This document shows, in pieces, positions 26,337 to 35,297 of a stretch of 64,000 nt of DNA (positions are counted from its first letter, which is position 1; each line of letters begins with the position of its first letter). The translations under genes and the position numbers were made by a program. Under the pieces are notes generated by a model. The model saw only the letters and a list, made by a program, of their open reading frames with translations. It ran no database searches and was not told where the DNA came from. The stretch is from Micromonospora pisi (GTDB taxonomy: Bacteria > Actinomycetota > Actinomycetes > Mycobacteriales > Micromonosporaceae), in the NCBI RefSeq assembly GCF_003633685.1, contig NZ_RBKT01000001.1, positions 3,038,001 through 3,102,000 of the forward strand, given 5' to 3'.

Positions 26337-26735
26337 TCAGCGACTCAGCGGCACCAGCGTCAACAGACGGTCCCGTACCGGCGGACCGTTCTCGTCCACC
26401 ATCGCGTCCGGATCACGCTGCACCTGGCCCCGCCAGGCCACCAGCATGGCCCGACGCTCCCGGGGCGTGGTGCCGCCCCAGACGCCGTGGCAGTCGCCCA
26501 CCTCCAGTGCCCAGGCCAGACACGCGCCCTGCACATCGCAGGTACGACAAAGTGCCACCGCCGCGTCAGCCGGTTCACTCGGTGCCGGAAAGAAGGTCTC
26601 CGGATCCACGCTCTGGCAGACGCCTCTGGTCCGCCAGGCATCATCAAGCTGCCGCTCCGCTACCGCCCGCAACAATCGCGGGTCTCGTCGTGCCGCGGCA
26701 ACCTCGTGCGGGCGTGGCATGCGCGCCCGTGTCAT
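26337..26735 (-). CDS. WhiB-family [4Fe-4S] regulator
   Basis: WhiB protein of 132 residues (ATG 26735; ATG 26720 also possible). Cluster ligands are Cys40, Cys63, Cys66 and Cys72 (C-X22-C-X2-C-X5-C), then GVWGGTTPRERR. It has N- and C-terminal extensions and differs from the WhiB1 at 10193, with a shorter first Cys spacing. I do not assign a subgroup. WhiB proteins sense redox or nitric oxide and act with sigma factors; nearness to sigR may be relevant. Confidence 0.9.
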   Translation of the reverse strand: MTRARMPRPHEVAAARRDPRLLRAVAERQLDDAWRTRGVCQSVDPETFFPAPSEPADAAVALCRTCDVQGACLAWALEVGDCHGVWGGTTPRERRAMLVAWRGQVQRDPDAMVDENGPPVRDRLLTLVPLSR

Positions 26736-26931
26736 CCACCCACCTCCCCCGTGGGACCGGCATGATCGGTGGGCCTCACCCGCCCGGTGCGAATCCGTAC
26801 CCACTGCCGGCGCTGTGTTCTATCGCACTATTGCGGGCGGAGACAAGGGGTTGTGGAGAACCTGCGCGAAGTCCAGGGCGACGATTCACCCCTAACTCTG
26901 GCAAATCAGCTCGCGCCAATGGGGTCGACGC

Positions 26932-27726
26932 TCAGAAAAGCGTAAATTCGTCGGCCGTCGCGGGTCCCGTACGCAATGGCGGCGCGCTCACCCGGGCAAC
27001 GAGATCGGGGCCGTCGTTACGTACGTCGCCGACCCCCCGTCCGACCGGACGGATCTCGATTCCGGCGAGCAGTTCGGGCGTCGGGGGCGCGAGCAGGTGG
27101 GCCGGCGAGTCCCCGCCGTCGAGCCAGTCACCCCAACGCTCCTGCTCCAGCAGCAACGGCATCCGATCATGCACGTCGGCCAGGTCGCCAATGGCCGAGG
27201 TGGTGATCACACTGCAACTCGTCAGCGGCCCGTCCGGGCCCTTCCAGACCGACCAGAGGCCGGCGAAGGCGAGTACGCCACCATCGGCCCGGGTCATGAA
27301 ATAGGGCTGCTTGCCGCCGTCCCGGCGGACCCACTCGTACCAGCCGTCGGCCGGCACCAGGCAGCGGCGCCGGGCGAAAGACCGGGCGTACGCGTTGGTG
27401 GTGGCCACCGTCTCGGCCCGCGCGTTGATCATCCGCGCACCGCTCCGGGCGTCCTTCGCCCAGGCCGGCACCAGACCCCAGCGGGCGAGCGAGAGCACGC
27501 GCCGGGCACCGTCGTCGGTCGCCCCGTTCCGGTCCGGCGCGCCGGCCACGGCCTCGTCGCCAGGAGAACCGGACCCCCGGTGACCGGCGCCGATCCGGAC
27601 GATCGGCACCGGATCGGTCGGCGCCACGTTGTAATCAGCGGCGAGCCGACCGCCCGTTTCGTCGTACGACTCGAAAAGCTGACTCAGATCCGCGGCGCTG
27701 CGGGTTGTCGCGTACCTCCCACACAT
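26932..27726 (-). CDS. SRAP/YedK-type abasic-site DNA-protein crosslinker
   Basis: SOS response-associated (HMCES/YedK) protein of 264 residues. It forms a covalent link to abasic sites in single-stranded DNA. The catalytic Cys2 follows the initiator (MCGRYA), the Asn is in NVAPTD, the active Glu and His are in NARAET and HDRMPLLL, and PADGWYEW is typical. The middle carries a low-complexity insert (about 50-80). The start at 27726 is fixed by Cys2. It is divergent from aroA, and the same trio (SRAP, aroA, rsgA) occurs in mycobacteria. Confidence 0.93.
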   Translation of the reverse strand: MCGRYATTRSAADLSQLFESYDETGGRLAADYNVAPTDPVPIVRIGAGHRGSGSPGDEAVAGAPDRNGATDDGARRVLSLARWGLVPAWAKDARSGARMINARAETVATTNAYARSFARRRCLVPADGWYEWVRRDGGKQPYFMTRADGGVLAFAGLWSVWKGPDGPLTSCSVITTSAIGDLADVHDRMPLLLEQERWGDWLDGGDSPAHLLAPPTPELLAGIEIRPVGRGVGDVRNDGPDLVARVSAPPLRTGPATADEFTLF

Positions 27727-27901
27727 GACACCCACGCTAGCCCGTCCGACGGAGACCAGCCGCCCCGCGAGATCGTCCCGTCGCACTACGAAGATCAATC
27801 GGCGGGCCGGCCCGAGTTGACCGAGAACGACCCGTCCCGGCAGGCGAGAGCGCCCGGACCGCCGAGCCCGGGAGCCGCACCGGGCGCGGCAGAATGTACG
27901 G

Positions 27902-29209
27902 GTGGCACATCTGACCGCGACCCGTCCCGCCCAGCCGTGGAGCGCCCCGACCGCCTCCGACCCGGTGACGGCATCCATCACCCTCCCCGGGTCCAAGTCG
28001 ATGACCGCGCGGGCCCTCGTGCTCAGCGCGGTCGCGGACGGCTCGTCCACCCTCCGCCGACCGCTGCGGGCCCGCGACACCGAACTGATGGCCGCCGGGC
28101 TGCGCGCCCTCGGCACCCAGGTCTCGACCGTCGAAGAGGAACGCTGGCTGATCCGGCCCAACCCACTTCGCGGCCCGGCCCACATCGACGTCGGCCTGGC
28201 CGGCACGATCATGCGTTTCGCACCGGCGGTGGCCGGGCTGGCACACGGACCGGTCACCTTCGACGGCGACCCGGTCGCCCGCACCCGCCCGCTCGGGCCG
28301 CTACTCGGCGGACTGCGCGCGCTCGGCATGCGGATCGACGCCGGACCCGTCGGCAGCCTGCCACTGACCGTGCACGGCACCGGCGAGGTTGCCGGCGGCG
28401 AAGTCAAGATCGACGCCTCCGCCTCCAGCCAGTTCGTCTCCGGACTGCTGCTCGCCGCACCCCGGTTCACCCACGGCGTCACGGTCCGCCACGTCGGTCC
28501 CCCGGTGCCCTCCGCGCCCCACCTGCGGATGACCGTGCAGATGCTGCGCGCCGCCGGCGCCGCCGTCGACGACACCACGCCGGATGTCTGGGTGGTCGAA
28601 CCGGGCCGGCTCTCCGGGCGCGGTTGGGACATCGAACCGGACCTCTCCGGCGCCGTCCCGTTCTTCGCCGCAGCCCTGGTGACCGGTGGTTCGGTGACCC
28701 TGACCGACTGGCCGCACAACAGCCTGCAACCGGTCGACACGCTCCGTACGCTGCTGCTCCGGATGGGGGGCGAGGTCACCCTGGACACCGACGGGCTGAC
28801 CGTACGCGGCACCGGGGTGGTCAAGGGCCTGGACGCGGACCTCTCCGACGTGAGCGAACTGACCCCGGTGCTGGCCGCGCTCGCGACCGTGGCCGACGGC
28901 CCGTCCCGGCTGTACGGCGTGGCGCACATCCGGGGTCACGAGACCGACCGGCTGGCCGCACTCGCCCACGAGCTCACCACGCTCGGCGCCCAGGTGATCG
29001 AGTCCCCGGACGGCCTGGAGATCCACCCACGTCCACTGCACGGTGGGACCTTCCGGACCTACGCCGACCACCGGATGGCGCACGCCGCGGCCGTGATCGG
29101 CCTCACCGTCCCGGGGATCGAACTGGACGACGTGGGGTGTACCTCGAAAACCCTGCCGGAGTTCCCGGCACTATGGTCAGCGATGGTGGCGGGCGGCAGC
29201 GAACGGTAG
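27902..29209 (+). CDS. aroA: 3-phosphoshikimate 1-carboxyvinyltransferase (EPSP synthase)
   Basis: Sixth step of the shikimate pathway: it joins phosphoenolpyruvate to shikimate-3-phosphate. The protein has 435 residues, normal for the family. Motifs are LPGSKSMTARALVLSAV near residue 30 (phosphate-binding Lys), LAGTIMRF near 100, and RGHETDRLAAL near 340. The GTG at 27902 opens MAHLTATRPAQPW. It is followed by rsgA with overlap at the aroA end or a 53-base gap, depending on the rsgA start. Confidence 0.96.
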   Translation: MAHLTATRPAQPWSAPTASDPVTASITLPGSKSMTARALVLSAVADGSSTLRRPLRARDTELMAAGLRALGTQVSTVEEERWLIRPNPLRGPAHIDVGLAGTIMRFAPAVAGLAHGPVTFDGDPVARTRPLGPLLGGLRALGMRIDAGPVGSLPLTVHGTGEVAGGEVKIDASASSQFVSGLLLAAPRFTHGVTVRHVGPPVPSAPHLRMTVQMLRAAGAAVDDTTPDVWVVEPGRLSGRGWDIEPDLSGAVPFFAAALVTGGSVTLTDWPHNSLQPVDTLRTLLLRMGGEVTLDTDGLTVRGTGVVKGLDADLSDVSELTPVLAALATVADGPSRLYGVAHIRGHETDRLAALAHELTTLGAQVIESPDGLEIHPRPLHGGTFRTYADHRMAHAAAVIGLTVPGIELDDVGCTSKTLPEFPALWSAMVAGGSER

Positions 29210-30348
29210 CGGCCCGCCGGACCGGTCCGCGGCACGGTCGCGGCGCAACCGAGGGAGTCGAGCTGGCCGGCAAGCGGCGGGAGTACGACGAGGAGGACGT
29301 CCGGATCCGACCGGGGCGTTCGTCACGGCCGCGTACCCGTACCCGGCCCCGGCACGAGGACGCCGTTCCCGCCTTTGTGGTCTCCGTCGCCCGTGGCCGC
29401 TACATCTGCGTACTGATCGACCTGGACCGGGACGAGGGGCCGGGCGTACCCGAGGGCGGGACCGACGCGCCGGCGCTGGTGACCGCGATGCGGGCCCGTG
29501 AACTGGGGCGCAAGTCGGTGGTGGTCGGGGACCGGGTCTTCCTGGTCGGCGACACCACCGGCCGGGACGGGGCACTGGCGCGGATCGTCCGGATCGACGA
29601 ACGTCGCTCGGTGCTGCGACGTACCGCCGACGACGACGAGACCACCGCCGAGGGCCGGCTGGAGCGGGTGGTGGTCGCCAATGCCGACCAGCTCGTCATC
29701 GTCAGCTCGCTGGCCGATCCACCGCCACGTACCGGTTTCATCGACCGCTGCCTGGTGGCGGCGTACGACGCCAACATCTCACCGCTGCTCTGCCTGACCA
29801 AGTCGGACCTGGCCAGCCCGGCCGAGGTGCTCGACTACTACGCCGAACTGGATCTGCGGTACGTGCTGCTCCGCCCGGACGCCGACCTGGCCGAGCTGCG
29901 CCAACTGCTCGGCGACCGGATCTCGGTCATGGTCGGCCACTCCGGCGTGGGAAAGTCGACGCTGGTCAACCGGCTGGTGCCGGCGGCCGCGCGGGCGGTC
30001 GGCACGGTCAGCGCGATCGGCCGGGGCCGGCACACCTCGACCAGTGCGGTGGCGCTGCACCTGCCACCGCTGTCGGCCGACGGGCCGGATCGCGGCGGTG
30101 CCGCCGGCTGGATCATCGACACCCCCGGCATCCGGAGCTTCGGACTCGCCCACGTCTCCGCCAACAGCTTGCTGCACGGCTTCTCCGACCTGGTCGAGGG
30201 GACCGTCGACTGCCCGCCCAACTGTGAGCACACCGCCGCCGAGGCCGAGTGCGCGCTGCCCGCCTGGGTGGCCGCCGGGCACGCGGACCAGCGGCGGCTG
30301 GCGTCGTACCGCCGGCTGCTCGCCTCCCGGGCCGGCGAGACCGAATAA
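29173..30348 (+). CDS. rsgA: Ribosome small-subunit GTPase RsgA
   Basis: Circularly permuted GTPase that acts in 30S subunit maturation. An OB-like domain (to about 130) precedes the G domain with TKSD, GHSGVGKST and DTPG, then a C-terminal zinc knuckle (CPPNCEH and later Cys). The start is uncertain. ATG 29173 overlaps aroA by 37 bases and gives 391 residues; CTG 29263, with GAGGGAG five bases upstream, would start at LAGKRREYDEEDV, where family similarity begins, and give 361 residues. The CTG may be the true start. Co-directional with aroA and hisN. Confidence 0.92.
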   Translation: MVSDGGGRQRTVAARRTGPRHGRGATEGVELAGKRREYDEEDVRIRPGRSSRPRTRTRPRHEDAVPAFVVSVARGRYICVLIDLDRDEGPGVPEGGTDAPALVTAMRARELGRKSVVVGDRVFLVGDTTGRDGALARIVRIDERRSVLRRTADDDETTAEGRLERVVVANADQLVIVSSLADPPPRTGFIDRCLVAAYDANISPLLCLTKSDLASPAEVLDYYAELDLRYVLLRPDADLAELRQLLGDRISVMVGHSGVGKSTLVNRLVPAAARAVGTVSAIGRGRHTSTSAVALHLPPLSADGPDRGGAAGWIIDTPGIRSFGLAHVSANSLLHGFSDLVEGTVDCPPNCEHTAAEAECALPAWVAAGHADQRRLASYRRLLASRAGETE

Positions 30349-30500
30349 CCACGAGGGGCCGGACGCCCGGCGGGAACCGGGAGCCGGCGGCACCCGCACG
30401 GTCGTGCAGGACCGGGGCACGCGGGACCGGGGTGGCCGGCGCCACGCGGAGGGGCGGTCCCAGATCGCGTCGGACCCGGATGTCGGCTACCTTTCCGGCC

Positions 30501-31295
30501 ATGGCCCGGTATGCGGATGATCTGTCCCTCGCCCACGTGCTCGCCGACACCGCGGACTCGATTTCGACGGCCCGGTTCCGAGCACAGGACCTGCATGTCG
30601 AGTCGAAGCCCGACCTGACCCCGGTGACCGACGCGGACCAGGCGGTCGAGCGGGCCATCCGGGCCACGCTGGCCCGTACCCGTCCCCGCGACGGCGTGCT
30701 CGGCGAGGAGTACGGCACCACCACGCCGGCCGCCGGAAGCGGCACCCGGCAGTGGGTGATAGACCCGATCGACGGCACGAAGAACTTCGTCCGGGGAGTG
30801 CCGATCTGGGCCACGCTGATCGCCCTGATGGAGGGGGACCAGCCGGTCGTCGGACTGGTCTCCGCACCCGCGCTCGGTCGACGTTGGTGGGCCGCGACCG
30901 GGCACGGCGCGTACGCCGGGCGGCACACCGCCGCCGCGACCCCGATCAACGTCTCCGGGGTACGTCGGCTCGCCGACGCCAGCGTCTGCTACTCGTCGCT
31001 CGACGGCTGGACGGAGAACGGGCGGCTGCCGGCAATGCTCGACCTGCTCCAGGGCGGCTGGCGCAGCCGGGCGTACGGCGACTTCTACGGCTACATGCTG
31101 GTGGCCGAGGGGGCGGTCGACGTCATGGTGGAACCGGAGCTCTCGCTCTGGGACCTGGCGGCACTGATCCCCATCGTCACCGAGGCCGGCGGAACCTTCA
31201 CCGACCTCGCCGGCCGACCCGACCCGGCCGGGGGCAGCGCCGTGGCCAGCAACGGGCTCCTCCACGAGGACCTGTTGCGCCGGCTCAACCCGTAA
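30501..31295 (+). CDS. hisN: Histidinol-phosphatase, inositol-monophosphatase type
   Basis: IMPase-fold phosphatase of 264 residues. Metal-binding motifs are GEEYG near 65, WVIDPIDGTKNF near 85 and WDLAALIPIV near 215. In actinobacteria this group (HisN) removes phosphate from histidinol-phosphate in histidine synthesis, though inositol phosphatase cannot be excluded by motif. ATG 30501 was chosen because the family starts with ARYADDLSLA. The gene follows rsgA by 152 bases. Confidence 0.88.
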   Translation: MARYADDLSLAHVLADTADSISTARFRAQDLHVESKPDLTPVTDADQAVERAIRATLARTRPRDGVLGEEYGTTTPAAGSGTRQWVIDPIDGTKNFVRGVPIWATLIALMEGDQPVVGLVSAPALGRRWWAATGHGAYAGRHTAAATPINVSGVRRLADASVCYSSLDGWTENGRLPAMLDLLQGGWRSRAYGDFYGYMLVAEGAVDVMVEPELSLWDLAALIPIVTEAGGTFTDLAGRPDPAGGSAVASNGLLHEDLLRRLNP

Positions 31296-31386
31296 CGGGA
31301 CCCACCTTCACCAGGGCATTTGTTCCGCCGCGGGAGCCGACCGACCGCCTCCTGCGGGCCGCACCGGCAACCTCTATCCTCGCCGG

Positions 31387-32328
31387 ATGGTCTCTGCGGG
31401 CTGGTACTTCCTTGCGGCGATGATCGCCGCGTACGGTGTCGCCAACCTGCTCCAGTCGGTGGCCGCGGCTCGGACCACACTGCACCACACCTTCGATCCC
31501 GGGCTGCTGTTGCGCCTGGCCTGCCAGCGCACCTACCTACTCGGGTTGGGCTGCCAGATGCTCGGGTTCGCGCTCGCCTTCCTGGCCCGCCGGGACCTGC
31601 CGCTGTACCTCGTCCAGGCCGCGGTGGCCGCCGGTCTGGGGGTCACCGCGCTCCTCGGCGTACTGCTGCTCCGTTGGCGGCTTCCGGTCACCGAGGTGGT
31701 CCTGCTGGTGCTCCTCCTCGGCGGCATCGCCGCCCTGGTGCTGGCCGCCCGACCGGCCCAGTCCCGGCCGCTCGGCCCGGCCGCCGTGGTCACGCTGGCC
31801 GCCGTGCTCGGTGTGGTCGGGGCGCTGGGTTTCTTCGCGGTACGCCTGCGCGGGGTGCCGGGGTCGGTGGCGCTGGGCGCCCTGGCCGGGCTGGCCTTCG
31901 CCGCGGCGGCGGTCGCCGCCCGGCCGCTGGCATCGGCCGAGTCGTTCGGGGACTTCGTCCGCGACCCGTTGCTCTACCTGCTGGTCGCCCACTCGATCGT
32001 CGGTCAGCTCCTGCTCGGCCTGGCGATGCAGCGGGGGTCGACCACCGCCGCGGTGGCGGCGATGGACGCGGCGGGCGCGTTGCCGGCCGCCGTGGTCGGG
32101 CTGCTGCTGCTCGACGACCGGGTCTGGCCGGGGCGCGAGTGGCTGGCCGCCCTCGGCTTCCTGGTCACCCTGCTCTCCGTCTGCGCCCTCACCCGCTACG
32201 CCGAACCCCAGCCCCGACGGAAAGGAAGGGCCCCCTCCTATCGTTTTCTGTACCGGAAGGGCCCCTTGCTCACGCCGGTCGCCTACACCTCCGCGTCGGG
32301 GCGGCGCAGGCGCACCACCCGTTCGTAG
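31387..32328 (+). CDS. Multi-pass membrane protein, DMT/EamA-like, with repeat-derived tail
   Basis: Membrane protein of 313 residues with about eight hydrophobic helices to residue 275; the fold resembles drug/metabolite transporters. The last 40 residues are not membrane protein: they are a read-through of a GGAAGGGCCCC repeat element and run 46 bases into the 3' end of the convergent glycosyltransferase gene. The helical part ends near 32210, so the natural stop was probably lost. Substrate unknown. Confidence 0.7.
   Translation: MVSAGWYFLAAMIAAYGVANLLQSVAAARTTLHHTFDPGLLLRLACQRTYLLGLGCQMLGFALAFLARRDLPLYLVQAAVAAGLGVTALLGVLLLRWRLPVTEVVLLVLLLGGIAALVLAARPAQSRPLGPAAVVTLAAVLGVVGALGFFAVRLRGVPGSVALGALAGLAFAAAAVAARPLASAESFGDFVRDPLLYLLVAHSIVGQLLLGLAMQRGSTTAAVAAMDAAGALPAAVVGLLLLDDRVWPGREWLAALGFLVTLLSVCALTRYAEPQPRRKGRAPSYRFLYRKGPLLTPVAYTSASGRRRRTTRS
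32224..32265. repeat. Double GGAAGGGCCCC element
   Basis: GGAAGGGCCCC occurs at 32224-32234 and again at 32255-32265 with a short less GC-rich spacer. Each copy is nearly palindromic with its flank (GGAAGGG...CCCTCC). It lies at the junction of two convergent genes and is translated as the tail of the membrane protein. Confidence 0.65.
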
Positions 32329-33482
32329 ACCCGCTCCAACGCGCCCCCGGTCCGTTCCCAGGTGTAGCTGCACCGCACCCGGTCCACCGCCGCGTGCCCG
32401 TACGCGAACCGCCGGGCGTCGTCGCTGAGCAGCCGGCGCAGGGTCACCCCGAGCGCGCGTACGTCCCCGGCCGGGACCAGCCGTCCGGTCACCTCGTCCA
32501 CCACAGTGTCGGCGATCCCCCCGAGCGCATAGCCGACCACCGGCACCCCGCACGCCATCGCCTCCAACGGGATCCGTCCGGCGGCCGCGTAGCGCGGGGT
32601 GCAGGCGACCACGTCCGCGGAGCGGTACCAGGCCGGCATCTGCTCGTGCGGTACGTCGCCGACCAGGCGTACCTGCTCGCCGACCCCGGTCTGTGCGGCG
32701 AGTTCACGCAGCCGGCGGGCCTCGCCGTACTGGTCCACCTGGTCGGCGGGGGGACCGCCGAGGATGACCAGTTCGGCGTCCCCGATCAGCCGGAGCGCCC
32801 GGATCAGGTCCTCCTGTCCGTGTCCCGGCGCCAGTCCCCCGACGGAGAGGATCCGGGACCGTCGTTCGCGCGGCTCGGCGTCGCCGTCCGGGGTGAACCG
32901 GTCGATGTCCACGCCGGCCGGGACCACCGTCACCGCGGCCCGGTCCAGCCCCATCCGGGTCAGCTCGTTCACCTCGTCGGTCGACTGGGCCACCGCGAGG
33001 TCGACCGCCCGGGTGAGTGCCCGCTCCAGCGGGATCCGCTCACCCGGTCCGGTGTACTCCCGGCCGAGGTGGCGTAGTTGCTCGACACCGAGCGAGTGGA
33101 AGGTCTGCACGACCGGAATGTCGGTTTCCCGTACCGCGCTCGCGGCGGCGAGCCCGCCGATCCAGAAGTGGCCGTGCACCACGTCGGGCGCCCATTCGCC
33201 GGACCAGTGTTCGATCAGCCAGCGCCCGAACTCGGGCACGTACGGCACCAGGCTGGCGGTCGGTGCACGGGTCGACGGACCGACCGGCACCCGCTCCAGC
33301 CGGTAGCCGTCGGTCTCGGTGGTGTCCGGCAGTTCCGGGTCCTCCCGGCGCTCGTAGACCCGTACGTCATGGCCCCTGCCGCTGAGTTCGGCGGCCACCC
33401 GCGCCACATGCTGCTGGGTGCCGGTCGTCGTACTGGACGGACCGGGGGGACCAGCGTGTGCGCGGACCAGGCCGACGCGCAT
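32283..33482 (-). CDS. GT4-type glycosyltransferase (GT-B fold)
   Basis: Retaining GT-B glycosyltransferase of 399 residues. An N-terminal acceptor domain begins MRVGLVRAHAGPPGP, and the C-terminal donor domain carries PRYAAAGRIPLEAMACGVPVVG, the EX7E-type motif. It uses a nucleotide sugar to glycosylate a lipid or metabolite in the cytoplasm. The acceptor is unknown. Its last 46 bases overlap a convergent open frame. Confidence 0.9.
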   Translation of the reverse strand: MRVGLVRAHAGPPGPSSTTTGTQQHVARVAAELSGRGHDVRVYERREDPELPDTTETDGYRLERVPVGPSTRAPTASLVPYVPEFGRWLIEHWSGEWAPDVVHGHFWIGGLAAASAVRETDIPVVQTFHSLGVEQLRHLGREYTGPGERIPLERALTRAVDLAVAQSTDEVNELTRMGLDRAAVTVVPAGVDIDRFTPDGDAEPRERRSRILSVGGLAPGHGQEDLIRALRLIGDAELVILGGPPADQVDQYGEARRLRELAAQTGVGEQVRLVGDVPHEQMPAWYRSADVVACTPRYAAAGRIPLEAMACGVPVVGYALGGIADTVVDEVTGRLVPAGDVRALGVTLRRLLSDDARRFAYGHAAVDRVRCSYTWERTGGALERVYERVVRLRRPDAEV

Positions 33483-33998
33483 CGGGCTACCTCCATCAGG
33501 GTGGCGGGGGCCAGCGGCAGGCTGGCCGGGCTGGTCTCCGGTGGCGGCACGACACCCCTGGTGGCCGGGCCAACGGGCTTCCGATCAGAGTCTCCCGTTA
33601 ACCGGGCTCCGCGGAGCCGAAACCTCCCAACTCGGGTCGGGGGCGGGCCGCTGGCGGGACCGCGCGGCCGGACGTACCGGACGATCGGCGGGGACGTACC
33701 CCGAACAGCGCGGCGTCGCCGGGGCGGAGCGGTGCGCGCGGTCCGGCCCTGACCGGCACGAAGGGCGCGTTCCGGCCCGCGCCGGGCAGGGCGCGCCAAG
33801 GGGTACGACGAACAGCCACCGCCGGAGCGCGGTGCTCGCCGACCGGTTTCCGGTCCACTGTGGAACAGAAGATCGGCCGGATAGGGCGATCCGGGGCACG
33901 AACCGCCCTGCTCCCGGTCAGAGCGGATGGAACGGCCAGCCGGACACCGGACGGCAGCCGGCGGTTACGCGGAGACCTCAACGGGTAGTTCCGTCGGT
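33483..33998. other. Intergenic region with palindromes only
   Basis: A 516-base gap between the glycosyltransferase start and a divergent DUF5709 gene. No gene is supported by codon pattern. It contains a perfect 14-bp palindrome GGCTCCGCGGAGCC (33605-33618) and the inverted pair GCCAGC/GCTGGC near 33511-33527. Either could be an operator. Confidence 0.4.
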
Positions 33999-34595
33999 AT
34001 GCGCGATGACGACTACCCGGTACCCCTCGCCGACCCGGAGGCCGAGGGCCTGCCCGACACCGCCGACGACGACTCGACCGCCTGGGACGACGTCGCCACC
34101 GGCCGGGAGGCCGACGGTCGCGAACCGGCCGCGCTCCCGGCGGACCGGCCCCAGGCGGTGGACCGCTTCGGCAACACCGCCCAGGAACAGCTCGACGGTG
34201 AGTCGGTGGACTACAAGATCGCGCGCGAGCAGCCCGAGACGCCCATCGACGACCCGCTGGCCGGGCCGGTCGATCCGGCGATCGCGGCCGAGGCGGACAG
34301 CGAGGAGGCCGCCGCCCAGGCCCAGTTCGACGCGGATGTGATCGACCCCGGCCCGACCTCCGATCCGGCGTCGGCGGTGTCGATCTACGACCACGGCAAC
34401 CTGGGCGGCCCGACCGGTCAGACCGTGGGGCGGCTGGTGGAACAGGACCAGGGTGCCCGGGACGACGTGGAGACCGACGCGGTTGCCGCCGACGCGGGTT
34501 CGGCCGGTGGCGGCCCGACGGCCGAGGAACTCGCCATCCACGAGACCGAGCCGCCCGGCGACCGGCAGCCCGGCCTGACCCAGCCCCCGCCCTGA
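33999..34595 (+). CDS. DUF5709-type acidic protein
   Basis: Acidic, probably disordered protein of 198 residues typical of actinobacterial DUF5709 proteins: a central GESVDYKIAREQPE segment and a C-terminal GRLVEQDQGARDDVETDAVA block ending in AEELAIHE. Such proteins are often stress-induced. Function is unknown. The stop is eight bases from the convergent response regulator end. Confidence 0.7.
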   Translation: MRDDDYPVPLADPEAEGLPDTADDDSTAWDDVATGREADGREPAALPADRPQAVDRFGNTAQEQLDGESVDYKIAREQPETPIDDPLAGPVDPAIAAEADSEEAAAQAQFDADVIDPGPTSDPASAVSIYDHGNLGGPTGQTVGRLVEQDQGARDDVETDAVAADAGSAGGGPTAEELAIHETEPPGDRQPGLTQPPP

Positions 34596-34602
34596 GTACG
34601 GG

Positions 34603-35265
34603 TCAGTCGTCCAGGCCCTGCTCGATGGCGTAACGGGTGAGTTCGACCCGGTTGTGCAGTTGCAGCTTGCCCAGCGTGTTCTGTACGTGGTTCTGCACCG
34701 TACGGTGCGACAGACCGAACCGCTCGGCGATCTGCTTGTACGACAGCCCCTTGGCGACGAGCCGGAGCACCTCTGTCTCCCGCTCGGTGAGTCGGGGGGT
34801 GCCCTCCTCCTCGGCCGGCTCGGGTGCGGCGGCGAGCCGGCGGTACTCGCCGAGCACCAGCCCGGCCAGCCCGGGGGTGAAGACGGCGTCGCCGGCGGCG
34901 GTACGCCGGACGGCCTCCAGGAACTCGGCCGGGGCGGCCGACTTGATCAGGTAACCGGTGGCACCGGCCTTGACCGCGTCGAGCACGCTCTGCTGTTCAC
35001 CGCTTGCCGAGAGCATCAGCACCCGGATACCCGGCACCCGGCCGATCAGGCCGTCGATTACCTCGACGCCGGAGATGTCGGGCAACTGGAGGTCGAGTAC
35101 GACCACGTCGGGTCGGGTCGCGGCGGCGATCCGGATCGCCTGGCGCCCCTCGCCGGTGGTCGCCACGACGGCGTAGCCCGCCTCGGTCAGGTCCCGGGCC
35201 ACCCCCTCACGCCACATCGGATGGTCGTCCACCACCATCACCCGGATCGGGGTGCCCACGCTCAT
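34603..35265 (-). CDS. NarL/FixJ-type response regulator
   Basis: Two-component response regulator of 220 residues. Receiver (about 5-125) with phospho-acceptor Asp in VVVLDLQLPD, and a LuxR-type HTH (about 150-215) with LTERETEVLRLVAKGLSYKQIAERF. It is 32 bases downstream of a histidine kinase gene, so the pair should form one system. The target genes are unknown. Confidence 0.95.
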   Translation of the reverse strand: MSVGTPIRVMVVDDHPMWREGVARDLTEAGYAVVATTGEGRQAIRIAAATRPDVVVLDLQLPDISGVEVIDGLIGRVPGIRVLMLSASGEQQSVLDAVKAGATGYLIKSAAPAEFLEAVRRTAAGDAVFTPGLAGLVLGEYRRLAAAPEPAEEEGTPRLTERETEVLRLVAKGLSYKQIAERFGLSHRTVQNHVQNTLGKLQLHNRVELTRYAIEQGLDD

Positions 35266-35297
35266 CCGCCCACCTTAGAGCGGGCGGCAAGGCCCTC

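Noticed and set aside
27097-29172. Very long open frame running into rsgA
   Set aside because: It lies across SRAP and aroA in the wrong frame and is an Arg/Pro/Gly-rich GC shadow.
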